Source: Azophilus sp965116165
GTDB taxonomy: Bacteria > Pseudomonadota > Gammaproteobacteria > Pseudomonadales > Azotimanducaceae
Length of the DNA: 64,000 nt
Direction: 5' to 3'
Assembly: GCA_965116165.1 (NCBI GenBank)
Contig: OZ220484.1
Span: 3,472,001-3,536,000 of the forward strand
This document shows positions 53,408 through 61,892 of the stretch, piece by piece; within the stretch, counting starts at the first letter, position 1; every line of letters begins with the position of its first letter. Both the position numbers and the translations under genes were made by a program. The notes under the pieces are model-generated. The model ran no database searches. It was not told where the DNA came from and saw only the letters and a list, made by a program, of their open reading frames with translations.

Positions 53408-55609
53408 CTAGTTGACCGTGGCGCCGTCCACCGAGGCATAGACCACCGTGTCCGTACTGCCGTCCTGCAGGTTCACCTGGGTGGTTACCACCCGAATGTC
53501 GTCCACATCCGCGTTGATGCTCAGCGTCGCCGCCGCCCGCGTCATCGGACCCGTGAACTCAACCAGGTCAACGACCGGCAGCACCGCCTGACTGCCCGCC
53601 GCAACCATGCCGCTCGCCGCGGCCTTCGGCATCGCCTGTGTGCCCGCCTCCGTCACGAACGAGCCCAGGGTGTATGTCGCGTCGACCGACCCCTTGTTGA
53701 CGATGACCAGGCGCTGGTCGTATTTCTCGGACACCGTAAGGTAGGTCAGGTCCACCGTCGTGCCGTTGCGCCGGATGTTCCCGATTACCCCCGTCGCCAA
53801 CTCCGTCGTGCCACCGCTGGCACCGTTGCGGCTGATGGTCCCGCGGTATATGCCGGCCGGAATCGGGGTCGCGTTCGCCCCCATGGTGTCAACCTGCACA
53901 CACAGATGGTACGTCCCCGCGTTCTGCCCATTCAGCATCGCCATGTCGGCCGGACCATCCTCGGCCGGCTTGAGGTTGCCCATCGCCGGCGACCCCGCGG
54001 TGCCGGCCTCCGGGCAGGCTTTCGACGAGTCGGTGGCGTCCGTGGAAACCTTCAGGTTGAACGCCCCGATCGAGAAGTCCCCCTCCACGGAGAAATTGAC
54101 GCTGCCGTCGGGCAGCAGGTCGCTCCCCGTGGCGAGCTTGCCGTTGGCGGCATTGTAGAGGTTGTCCCTCGCGACCGTCGCCTTGGCGGAGCCGAGGACC
54201 GCCTTGTTCTTCACGCCGGTGGCGGCGCTCGCGTCGCGGAACCACAGGAACGGTTGCGGGGAGGTGCCCACATGCGCGACCGCGGGTTGAGCCTCGGCTT
54301 TTACCGTGGCGTCCAGCCCATCGACGACCTTCACGATGGTGGCCGTGCCGGCCAGCGCCGTGGACGCGTTCGTGCCCGCCAGCGCCTCGTCCGGGTTACC
54401 ATGCAGCGAGAGGCTCGCCGTATAGCTGCCCGCGCCCGCCGGCACCGCCAGAAAATCGGCAATCTCGGCGAATATTCTCACGGGCTTCTTCGGGGCGTCG
54501 CACTCCGCATCGACAGGGTCATCGGTATCGTAGATGTCCATATCAACAGGAAGCAACCGGGTTCCGGCAGCGCCATGATCGTCTCCATCAACGCCATAAT
54601 CAGATGCGTCGGTGTCGATCTTGAAGACGGCAACATCGGCCCCCGGCCGCCCCGTGATGAACGCTGTTTTCAATGCTTGACCCACCGATGTTCTATTATC
54701 GGGATCATCCCATTTCTTCGTTCCAGCGTTGTTCACGCACGCTGACTTCGCCTTGGCGGGGTCCGCGGAGAAATGCCACCCGATGTTGTTGACGGTCTTC
54801 CCCTCCGCGAACACCATCCCGCCGCCCAGCGCCAAGCGAAGATAGGCCGTGTCGCCCTTCAGAATCTGCCGCTTGAGACGCGCGGCCACCCGATGCATGG
54901 TGTTGCCCCCATCCGCGGCCGCTGGGCTCTTGAGCGCGACGGTTTTCTTCCCCCCCGGAACCATCACCAGTTCCCGGGCGTACTCCACCGCCATAGGCGC
55001 CAGGTCGCCAGTGCCGTCCAGTTGTTGGTACGTTGTTTTGCTCGCCATCGGCGTGGCCTTCACCCAGCTCTGTTCCCCGCTATCCGTGGTTGCCTTTATT
55101 TTGGAGTTGCTCGTATTCAACAGACGGATCCGTACGTTGTACTCTGTGCCGTTGGCCACCTTGGGTCCGCCAGCGACGGGAATGGTCGCGCGGCGAGCGG
55201 CGGCACCCCCCGGCAGGTCGCGCCACTGATCGCCGCTGCTGCCTGGGAAGTACTCGACCTGCCACTTGGAAGCGCCCGAGGTGGAGCCGGTATAGGCCCA
55301 CACGAGTTCGATCTGGCCGTCGCCCGGTATGAGGGTGAGAGTAATGGTCTGCGCCGCCTGCGCGGCCTGGGGCGCGAGGGCGGTGGTCAGCGCGATGAGG
55401 AGGAAGGTGGCGAATGCCGCGCTCAGGCGGCGGGCGCTTCTTCCGAGGGCACCCACCGGCTCAGCCCCGAGCCCGGATTTTCGGGAGGGCGGCAGGCCCA
55501 AAGAGCTGTCGGGTAAGGCGGCCAGATTCCGCCCGAACCGCTGCGGCGGGCCGTCCATAGCGGCCGATACGGTGGTTTTGCCCTCAGGGCTGTCGCCTAT
55601 CTTCTTCAT
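53408..55609 (-). CDS. Secreted FN3 protein, paralog of the 4027-9165 product
   Basis: 733 residues from the ATG at 55609 with AATGAGGATG upstream. A ~58-residue N-terminal extension precedes a signal segment (SAAFATFLLIALTTALAPQA). One FN3-like domain (about 88-192) closely matches FN3 domain 2 of the larger protein (GASKWQVEYFxGSxGDQWRD). From TYQQLDG (about 195) to the end it aligns with the larger protein's C-terminal module. Shared landmarks include EYAREL, LALGGGMVFAEGK, HVGTSPQPFLWFRDA, GSDLLPDGSVN, EGDFSIGAF and VTEAGT. Function unknown. It lies between the sphingolipid operon and lptG/lptF. Confidence 0.88.
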   Translation of the reverse strand: MKKIGDSPEGKTTVSAAMDGPPQRFGRNLAALPDSSLGLPPSRKSGLGAEPVGALGRSARRLSAAFATFLLIALTTALAPQAAQAAQTITLTLIPGDGQIELVWAYTGSTSGASKWQVEYFPGSSGDQWRDLPGGAAARRATIPVAGGPKVANGTEYNVRIRLLNTSNSKIKATTDSGEQSWVKATPMASKTTYQQLDGTGDLAPMAVEYARELVMVPGGKKTVALKSPAAADGGNTMHRVAARLKRQILKGDTAYLRLALGGGMVFAEGKTVNNIGWHFSADPAKAKSACVNNAGTKKWDDPDNRTSVGQALKTAFITGRPGADVAVFKIDTDASDYGVDGDDHGAAGTRLLPVDMDIYDTDDPVDAECDAPKKPVRIFAEIADFLAVPAGAGSYTASLSLHGNPDEALAGTNASTALAGTATIVKVVDGLDATVKAEAQPAVAHVGTSPQPFLWFRDASAATGVKNKAVLGSAKATVARDNLYNAANGKLATGSDLLPDGSVNFSVEGDFSIGAFNLKVSTDATDSSKACPEAGTAGSPAMGNLKPAEDGPADMAMLNGQNAGTYHLCVQVDTMGANATPIPAGIYRGTISRNGASGGTTELATGVIGNIRRNGTTVDLTYLTVSEKYDQRLVIVNKGSVDATYTLGSFVTEAGTQAMPKAAASGMVAAGSQAVLPVVDLVEFTGPMTRAAATLSINADVDDIRVVTTQVNLQDGSTDTVVYASVDGATVN

Positions 55610-55880
55610 CGTGAACTCATCCTCATTGGTTGGGTTTAGGGGTTTTTAGCCATCGAATGACGGAAGCAAACATCTTAATCGTTAATCGCAACTTGCGCCT
55701 TATAGTCGAAGCAATGGCCATTTGCAAGGCGTGCGCGGCCTTGTCGGCGGGGCGCCCCTTGTGGAGGCTCAAGAATTCAGTTCTTGAACTCAAGTCGGCG
55801 CGTTCGACGACGCCGTCGACCTGGATGGATTGCGCGCGCGATGATGATGGAACGGAACGGGGTGCCCACTTGGCCGTGAA
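55610..55880. other. Intergenic 271 bases before the FN3 paralog, no gene recognised
   Basis: The stretch separates the lptG end from the FN3 paralog start; both genes run leftward. A plus-strand frame opens here but runs into antisense of lptG and has no recognisable protein features. The promoter of the paralog is presumably here. Confidence 0.5.
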
Positions 55881-56942
55881 TCAACGTTTGGAGAACAACA
55901 CGGCCACCGCTACGGCCAGCGCGATCAGATCCGGTGCGAGGCTTGCGGGTACCGCCGGCAGTTGGTAGAGCAGGGTCACCTGGGTGACAGTGCGTTCCAA
56001 CAGGTAGAAGGCGATACCGACCGCCCCGCCCAGCGTCAGGCGGACACCGAGTGGAATCGCCCTGGTGGAACCCACTACGAAAGGGACACCGAGCAACGCC
56101 ATGGCCACCAGCCCGAGCGGTAGACTCAACTGGTGCCATAAAAGGAGTCGATAGTGATGCGTGTCCAGGCCGTTGTCCCGTAGATGACCGATGTATTGCG
56201 CCAGATCCACCGGTGCCAGGGCGTAATCCGCCTGCACGAAGGCGGACAACTGTTCGGCGCTGATGCGATTGCGCCACGGCAGTCGCTGCACATGGCCGCG
56301 TATGGCCGCCTCGCCGCCGAATTGCGTTGTGGTAACTGCGCGCAGCAGCCATTCGTCGGTACCGATCACGTCGGCGCTGTCGGCTTGGATCAGTCGCACG
56401 ATGTCGCCTTGGGCGTCGAATTCGTAAATTTCAATGTCCAGCGGGACGGTACCGTAACGAACATCGCCCACGCGCACGAGGTTCGAGCCACTCCTTGTCC
56501 AGTGCGCATCGTCGCGAATGGCTGTGTCCGCCAGTGCGTGTGTGCGCAAATCCGCAGAGCGGCGCTCGAAATCGGGGATCACGTATTGCTGGAGCGCTGC
56601 CACGGATAAAATGACGGCACCGAGCAACCCGAACAACGGCCGGACCAGCCGTCGAGTCGCCAACCCGCACGCCCGCATGGCCGTGATTTCCGATTGGTTG
56701 GCCAGTGCGCTCAATCCGACCACGGTGCCGAGCAGGCAGGTGACGGGCAAGAGGTCGATACCGATGCGTGGCAATGAAAAGGCAACGATGCGCAACGCGT
56801 CCAGGCTGCTGAATGTGCCCTTGCCGACATCCTCGAGTTGTTCGGCCAGCTCGATGAACCCAAACAACCCCAGCAGCCCCAGCAATACCGGGCTACCGCC
56901 GCGCAATAGGGCGATGAACAGATATCGGTCGAGCAGGGACAA
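55881..56942 (-). CDS. lptG: LptF/LptG-type permease (LptG-like)
   Basis: Inner-membrane permease half of an Lpt ABC transporter. 353 residues from a TTG at 56942, two bases after the lptF stop; no ATG is near the conserved N terminus (LSLLDRYLFIALLRGG). Six membrane helices, three before and three after a periplasmic jellyroll (about 125-255). The coupling-helix region LSALANQSEITAMRACGLATRRL is typical of LptF/LptG. Usual neighbours (pepA, valS) are not here; it sits among sphingolipid genes, so its cargo may be a sphingolipid rather than LPS (inference). Confidence 0.87.
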   Translation of the reverse strand: MSLLDRYLFIALLRGGSPVLLGLLGLFGFIELAEQLEDVGKGTFSSLDALRIVAFSLPRIGIDLLPVTCLLGTVVGLSALANQSEITAMRACGLATRRLVRPLFGLLGAVILSVAALQQYVIPDFERRSADLRTHALADTAIRDDAHWTRSGSNLVRVGDVRYGTVPLDIEIYEFDAQGDIVRLIQADSADVIGTDEWLLRAVTTTQFGGEAAIRGHVQRLPWRNRISAEQLSAFVQADYALAPVDLAQYIGHLRDNGLDTHHYRLLLWHQLSLPLGLVAMALLGVPFVVGSTRAIPLGVRLTLGGAVGIAFYLLERTVTQVTLLYQLPAVPASLAPDLIALAVAVAVLFSKR

Positions 56943-56944
56943 GG

Positions 56945-57988
56945 TTAGCGTTGTGGTGTCAATAGGGTCGCTACGACGACGGTCGCCAGGCCCATCGGCA
57001 CCCACCAGAGGTGGTCGAGGGTTCCCTGTTCCACGCCCGAACGCGCAATGCCGATAAAGTTGAAGTAGATCGCGTAGGCCGCGGTCGCCAGCAAGATGCG
57101 TCCGTAGCGCCCTCCACGGGGGCGTGCCCGGCCAAGGGGTACGGCGAGCAGCGCCAGCAGCACCGTCGATACCGATGTGGAGAGCCGCCACTGCAATTCC
57201 GCGCGGTCTGCGGCCTTGTCGGAGTCGAACAGGCTGGCGGTCGATATCGCCTTGGACCGGTGGCCGACCGGCTCTGGAATGAGGGTGGGTATCCAGATTG
57301 AGAAGGTGTCGAACCGGCCGATCAGATCCCTGTCGTTCGGAGTTTGGCGATAGACAAAGGCGTTGTCGAGATTGAGCCGATGCGCGCCCGGCTTGGCGAA
57401 TATCTCGATCCGGCCGCGCTGTCCGGAGATGACCTCCAAATCCGATGCCTTGCGCGAGCGAACAAACAGGCCGGCGAATTCGCCGGTTTCGGCGTCCCGC
57501 TCTTCAAGAAACACCATACGGTCCGCATCGCCGTGAAGGTGGAACCTGCCGGGCGTGATCTCCTCCAAATCCGCGGAGGCCTCGGCTTCCGTCCGAAAGT
57601 CATACAACTGTTGGTAGGCCCAGGGCCGCACGACGATTGAAAGCGCGCCAACCACTGCGGCGACGGTCAGCGACAGCCAGACAACGGGCGCAACGATACG
57701 CCCCTCGCCGACACCGCCGGCCTTTAGGGCCGTCACTTCATGATCCGAATAAAACCGGCCGAGCGCCACGATCATGCCGACATAGAGGGCGATGGGTATC
57801 AACACTTCCAGGGCGATCAACACCTTGAGCCCGGTTAGTGTCGATACCGCCGACGCGCTCAGCACACCCTCGTTTGCGTCAGCCAGAAAGCGCGTTAGGC
57901 TGTAGGCCATGAAGATGCCGACAAGCAGCGCCACCACCGCGACCAGGGGTTTCGACACTTCCCGAACCAGATACCGGTGTACGATCAT
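56945..57988 (-). CDS. lptF: LptF/LptG-type permease (LptF-like)
   Basis: Partner permease. 347 residues from the ATG at 57988 (MIVHRYLVREVSKPLVAV, matching the LptF N terminus). Six membrane helices in two groups of three around a periplasmic jellyroll. Coupling-helix region FYSDHEVTALKAGGVGEGRI. Its ATG shares the palindromic CATG with the start of the divergent LptA-like gene. Operon lptF-lptG. Confidence 0.9.
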   Translation of the reverse strand: MIVHRYLVREVSKPLVAVVALLVGIFMAYSLTRFLADANEGVLSASAVSTLTGLKVLIALEVLIPIALYVGMIVALGRFYSDHEVTALKAGGVGEGRIVAPVVWLSLTVAAVVGALSIVVRPWAYQQLYDFRTEAEASADLEEITPGRFHLHGDADRMVFLEERDAETGEFAGLFVRSRKASDLEVISGQRGRIEIFAKPGAHRLNLDNAFVYRQTPNDRDLIGRFDTFSIWIPTLIPEPVGHRSKAISTASLFDSDKAADRAELQWRLSTSVSTVLLALLAVPLGRARPRGGRYGRILLATAAYAIYFNFIGIARSGVEQGTLDHLWWVPMGLATVVVATLLTPQR

Positions 57989-58487
57989 GACGGTCGTTGG
58001 CGCGATGGGCGGGCTCGCCATCCATTGGGCGCTGCTCTCATTGACACTCGGTGGCTCGATTTCGATGGCGGCAACGGCAACGCCTGCATCGGACGGGGAA
58101 GCGCCCATAGTAATTCGGGCCGACCGGGCCTGGGAAGGGGAGGACGGCGGGGTTCTTTATTTGGCGGGCAATTTCGAGATGCGTTCGGACCATTGGCGCG
58201 TTGTCGCGGATACCGCCGAGGTTCACGGACCAATGGAAAACCCGGAGCTATTGATCGTCAATGGGAATCCCGCCCGAATCGCCTTCGACAACGAGGGTTC
58301 CACGATTATTGGGCGAGGTGACCGCATCCATTATCGATATCGGGAAGAACTGCTTGAGTTGTACGACAATGCGGTGCTCGAGGGAGAGGATGTATCGATG
58401 ACCAGTTCCATCATCGTTTACGATTTGGCGGCCCAGCGATTGCAATCCAGCGGGCCGAACGGTGTCGAGGTCGTTGTGCGGCGCTAA
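57987..58487 (+). CDS. Second LptA/OstA-like periplasmic protein
   Basis: 166 residues from the ATG at 57987; starts at 58005 or 58062 are possible. Signal peptide (LAIHWALLSLTLGGSISMAATA), then an OstA/LptA jellyroll: PIVIRADRAWEGEDGGVLYL, FEMRSDHWRVVADTAEVH, DRIHYRYREELLELYD. Distinct from the LptA at 2260-2802. Its place opposite lptF, within the sphingolipid locus, suggests a bridge protein or LptC-like partner for the lptF/lptG products. Confidence 0.82.
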   Translation: MTVVGAMGGLAIHWALLSLTLGGSISMAATATPASDGEAPIVIRADRAWEGEDGGVLYLAGNFEMRSDHWRVVADTAEVHGPMENPELLIVNGNPARIAFDNEGSTIIGRGDRIHYRYREELLELYDNAVLEGEDVSMTSSIIVYDLAAQRLQSSGPNGVEVVVRR

Positions 58488-58565
58488 TGAGCTTGCCACA
58501 GGCCCTCCCCCCTTTCCAGACAGACCACCCCCGGGTCGAGGTCGTCGCTAATGAGCTTGCCACCA
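58484..58565. repeat. 18-base direct repeat spanning two convergent stop codons
   Basis: CGCTAATGAGCTTGCCAC occurs at about 58484 and again at about 58546. The first copy contains the stop of the LptA-like gene; the second contains the reversed stop and last codons of the nucleotidyltransferase. It looks like a small duplication with a ~45-base C-rich insert. Confidence 0.6.
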
Positions 58566-59282
58566 GCCGGGAACCGTGACGCTGGCGTGGTCGAGATCCG
58601 TGCGATCATCGATTTCGCACCAGTCATGGCCGGCGGTGTCGATGGTGCCCACATGCCCTTGGCGGGCCAACAAATCGACGGCGGACAAATACCAGCGCCT
58701 CAGTGTCGATTCCTCCAGCATCATTGTTTCGAGTTGCGTGCGGAATAGGCCCACCCCGGTCCCGCGAAACAGAATCATGCCGATGGATTCGCCGTCCACC
58801 TCGGCGATGGGAAGCTGTTTGTCCACGCGTTTGAGTTCGCCGTTGGTGACGGTCACCTTCATGTCGTCGTCGTCGTAGCTGTCCTTGCGGTTGGTAACCA
58901 GGGTGATGTTGTGGGAGGGCCTGCTTGCGATCAAGCGTCGGAAAACATCCGGCTCGAACATCGTATCGCCGTTGATCAAAACAAATGGATCGGTCATCTC
59001 GTGTCGCACAATCCAGCAGGTGCCCAGGTTGTCGCACTGGGCATAGAAGGGGTTGTGGGCAATGCGCACCGGAAGCTTATGGAATTGGTGGATGATGTTG
59101 CTGACCGCCTCGGCCCGGAAACCGGTTGCGACCACAACTTCACTGGCGCCGGCCGCCGCCAGTGATTGCAACTGCCACTCAAGCGCTGTTTTTTCGCCAA
59201 GGGACAGTGCGCATTTCGGTAGATTCGTGGTCAGCGGGAGCAGCCGTTTGCCTTGCCCGGCGCTCAGAAGAATGACTTTCAT
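58548..59282 (-). CDS. NTP transferase, LicC-like cytidylyltransferase type
   Basis: 244 residues. Nucleotide-binding LSAGQGKRLLPLT at 6-18, LPKCAL, NLGTCW (85-90) and INGD with the metal-binding Asp106. The C-terminal half (ESIGMILF, WYLSAVDLLA, GHDWCEIDDRTDL) resembles LicC-type phosphocholine or phosphonate cytidylyltransferases more than sugar nucleotidyltransferases. It could make the CDP-activated head group used by the CDP-alcohol phosphotransferase at 46907 (inference). Confidence 0.8.
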   Translation of the reverse strand: MKVILLSAGQGKRLLPLTTNLPKCALSLGEKTALEWQLQSLAAAGASEVVVATGFRAEAVSNIIHQFHKLPVRIAHNPFYAQCDNLGTCWIVRHEMTDPFVLINGDTMFEPDVFRRLIASRPSHNITLVTNRKDSYDDDDMKVTVTNGELKRVDKQLPIAEVDGESIGMILFRGTGVGLFRTQLETMMLEESTLRRWYLSAVDLLARQGHVGTIDTAGHDWCEIDDRTDLDHASVTVPGWWQAH

Positions 59283-59286
59283 CCGG

Positions 59287-59385
59287 GGAACCTCTGATTA
59301 AACCTGTAGTCACGGCATTCGATCTAACAAAATCAATAGGCTACGAGTAGATCGATGCCGTTCTATCACATTGTTCAGACCGTCC
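59287..59385 (+). mobile_element. 99-bp TIR element, copy 3
   Basis: Starts GGAACCTCTGATTAA four bases before the nucleotidyltransferase ATG (reverse gene) and ends CAGACCGTCC at 59385. Right flank CTAG (59386-59389); left flank CCGG, so no exact target duplication remains. Exactly 99 bases like copies 1, 2 and 4. It must form the 5' untranslated region of the leftward gene that starts at 59282. Confidence 0.83.
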
Positions 59386-59478
59386 CTAGCCCGATGGTGG
59401 GCTTGGGATAACAATGGGGCTAACGTTCGAGCCGACCACCTTCAATGTGTTGGCCTGTCGCGGTGTTGCCGTGGGCTG

Positions 59479-61125
59479 CTAGGGCGAGCGGGCCGCGACC
59501 TTACGCGAAACGAGGTGGTCCTTCAATCGGTGGACCAACGCAAGGATGGTCAGGGTCGGATTCGCCCACCCGCTGGTGGTGAAAAGGGAACTGCCGGCAA
59601 TGTACAGGTTCCGATAGCCGTGCACCGCGCAGTTCCGGTCGGCGACACCCTTTTTTGGATCGTCGCTCATCCGTGTTGTGCCCATGTGGTGATAGCCGCC
59701 GATAGGGTGGTTGCCAACCGTTGGATCAAGCGGCCAGGCGGATGCGTCTTCGTAGAGCCAGGGCTCCGGCTCGAAACGGCCGAAATCCAGCCGCGCCATT
59801 TCGGTGTCCAGCGTTGTCGCCAGTTGCCGGAGTGTATGCTTATCCTGTTCGTTGAGTCGCCAGTCAAGGTCCGCTCTGGGTAGGCCCAGTGCATCCTTGC
59901 TGTGCGAGAGCCGTACCCGGCTTGCTGGGTTCGGTGCCTGCTCGGCGCGAATCATGACGTTCAATCGTCGATCCGGCAGCGCCGCAAGACTGCGGTTGAC
60001 GGCGCGTTCCAAGTGGCGTTGATACCAGGCCGCCAGATTCCGATAGCCGTGCCAAAGTTGGCGGTTGATTCGATTCGGCGCCAATTGGTGCTTGAGGCCC
60101 TGATAAATGCGCTGTGCTGCCGGTACGCCCCGGCGCGGGTCGCGCTGCAGCTTGAACGTCAGCGCGGTGTTCAGGATGCCGAGTTCGCGTTGCAGTGTCG
60201 GGGCGGGTGCGAGAATCGGCGCGATAGGGACGCTGTTGAGCCGTTTTCCCTTGTCGTTGGTGGTCGGTTTGGGAAACCGTTTGCGAAATTTGTTCCACAG
60301 CTCGAAGGTGTTGTTGGATTGCAGGTGACCCAATCTGCCGTGGGCGTGCTCCATGAAAAAGCGGCCGACCCGGTCGTGCCGGTTGCCGATGCCCTGTGGC
60401 TCCACATCTCGCGATGCCAGCAGGAGCCGGGCGTTTTCAATACCGCCGCAGGCCAGCACATAGATGTTCGCCCAAACCCTGGCGCGCCGGTCGCCCAGGT
60501 TTGAGATCAAAACGTGATCCAGACCGCTTGCATTCGCCGTGGCCTGCAGGTGTACGACATTGGCATGGATCAGTATCCGCACGGTGGAACTCGCGATGAG
60601 ATCTTGGGCGCGCCGGACGCTGAAGCGTTCCCGCATGTCGTCGAAGCGCCAGAACGGCGTGACGAATCGGTCGGGATCAAATGGCGGCGGCTCTATGGCC
60701 AGGGTGCGCCAAAGCGATTCGCCATAGTCAAATGGCCCGACCTCCAGGTCGCGGTGGGCCGCACGGTAGCCCTCCGCCAGATCTTGGGGAGCGATTGGCC
60801 AGCCGCTGTGCGGCACCCAGCCTCGCCTTTCGAAGTCGATGTTGTCCAGCGGCGCGCAACGCCCGCCCCAAATGTTCGTCGTACCACCGAAAAAGCGCAG
60901 GCGGCTTTGGTCCAGATCGTAATAGGGCATGCCGATGTTCCCGCCGACGCCAAGCGATTGGGTGACGGGGTCGTGGTCGAATCCGCCGCTTTCCAGTAGG
61001 CAAATGTCCAGCCCGCGCGCCGCCAGACCCCGGGCCAGGGTTACGCCGGCGGCACCGGCGCCGACCACGCAAATTTCGGTGTGCAACCCCCGGCCGATGT
61101 CGGTTTCGGCGAAATCAATCAGCAT
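59479..61125 (-). CDS. GMC-family FAD oxidoreductase
   Basis: 548 residues. FAD-binding CVVGAGAAGVTLARGL (GAGAAG at 22-27) and LLESGG; TTNIWGGRCAPL; at the C terminus the GMC active-site region HHMGTTRMS and SGWANPTLTILAL with the His/Asn pair. Oxidises an alcohol group of unknown substrate. It overlaps the LpxO-like hydroxylase gene by 11 bases, so the two probably act on the same lipid. Confidence 0.88.
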   Translation of the reverse strand: MLIDFAETDIGRGLHTEICVVGAGAAGVTLARGLAARGLDICLLESGGFDHDPVTQSLGVGGNIGMPYYDLDQSRLRFFGGTTNIWGGRCAPLDNIDFERRGWVPHSGWPIAPQDLAEGYRAAHRDLEVGPFDYGESLWRTLAIEPPPFDPDRFVTPFWRFDDMRERFSVRRAQDLIASSTVRILIHANVVHLQATANASGLDHVLISNLGDRRARVWANIYVLACGGIENARLLLASRDVEPQGIGNRHDRVGRFFMEHAHGRLGHLQSNNTFELWNKFRKRFPKPTTNDKGKRLNSVPIAPILAPAPTLQRELGILNTALTFKLQRDPRRGVPAAQRIYQGLKHQLAPNRINRQLWHGYRNLAAWYQRHLERAVNRSLAALPDRRLNVMIRAEQAPNPASRVRLSHSKDALGLPRADLDWRLNEQDKHTLRQLATTLDTEMARLDFGRFEPEPWLYEDASAWPLDPTVGNHPIGGYHHMGTTRMSDDPKKGVADRNCAVHGYRNLYIAGSSLFTTSGWANPTLTILALVHRLKDHLVSRKVAARSP

Positions 61126-61858
61126 GTTGGCCGATGCGCCTGTTCCAGCGTCTTAGGTTGGCCAGTGGCTTGCGCACATAGGCGCTGGCCCGCAACAATG
61201 ACAACAAGGCGTTTCGGCAAGGTTCGGCAAATCGATCCAGCGGTCGGTCGATGTCCACGAACAACACGACGCGGGCCTCCGGGGTGGCGTTGCGCACCTC
61301 GTGCTCGAAGGTGTCGTCGAAACAAAGGCAGCGTCCGGCCTGCCAATGGCGGACCTCGTCGCCCACGCGAATCCAACAGTCCTCCGCGTTGGCCGGAATG
61401 CGCAAACCCAGGTGGCAGCGCACCAGCGCCCTGGTTGGACCCCGGTGCGGCGGTATGTGGTAACCGGGTGCCAATATGGAAAACCAGGCGTTGCGCAAAT
61501 CGCGCATCCCGTCGAGGATTGCCGCCGTGCGCGGGCAGGCCCGGCAGTTTTCGTCGATGCGCTTGCCGAATACGTAAAGCACATAGGTTTTCCAATGATC
61601 GCCGTGGGATATCCGCACCTGATCCGGGGACATTTCGTGGAAGGCCGGAATCGCTTCCGGATGCCTCAGAACCTCGTCGAGCTCGTCGCGGATGGTGTGC
61701 CAGTTGGCTTCCAGCGGCGGCACCTGCGGGAAGGCTTGGGGGGGCAGGAAGGGCGTGGTGGGCACGATGGAATGGCGAGCGAGAAAGCGGTCCACCGCGC
61801 GCAGCACAATCCTGCCCAAACGCACGCCAAGCCTGGGCGCCGGACGATTGTTCGGCAT
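61115..61858 (-). CDS. Aspartyl/asparaginyl beta-hydroxylase family dioxygenase, LpxO-like
   Basis: 247 residues from the ATG at 61858. Fe(II)/2-oxoglutarate motifs are clear: HRGPTRALVRCHLGLRIP and FDDTFEHEVRNAT followed by RVVLFVDIDRP. The family includes LpxO, which 2-hydroxylates acyl chains of lipid A. In this locus hydroxylation of a ceramide acyl chain or sphingoid base is a reasonable guess. Overlaps the GMC gene; 34 bases after the MobA-like gene. Confidence 0.85.
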   Translation of the reverse strand: MPNNRPAPRLGVRLGRIVLRAVDRFLARHSIVPTTPFLPPQAFPQVPPLEANWHTIRDELDEVLRHPEAIPAFHEMSPDQVRISHGDHWKTYVLYVFGKRIDENCRACPRTAAILDGMRDLRNAWFSILAPGYHIPPHRGPTRALVRCHLGLRIPANAEDCWIRVGDEVRHWQAGRCLCFDDTFEHEVRNATPEARVVLFVDIDRPLDRFAEPCRNALLSLLRASAYVRKPLANLRRWNRRIGQHAD

Positions 61859-61892
61859 GGCGGTTTCCGATTCGTTTCGCACTCTCGATTCC

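Noticed and set aside
53366..54745. A 459-codon plus-strand frame opposite the FN3 paralog
   Set aside because: Arg-rich antisense shadow; resembles the antisense frame of the larger paralog only because the coding strands are homologous.
55630..55968. 112-codon plus-strand frame between the FN3 paralog and lptG
   Set aside because: Second half is antisense to lptG and the rest has no recognisable features.
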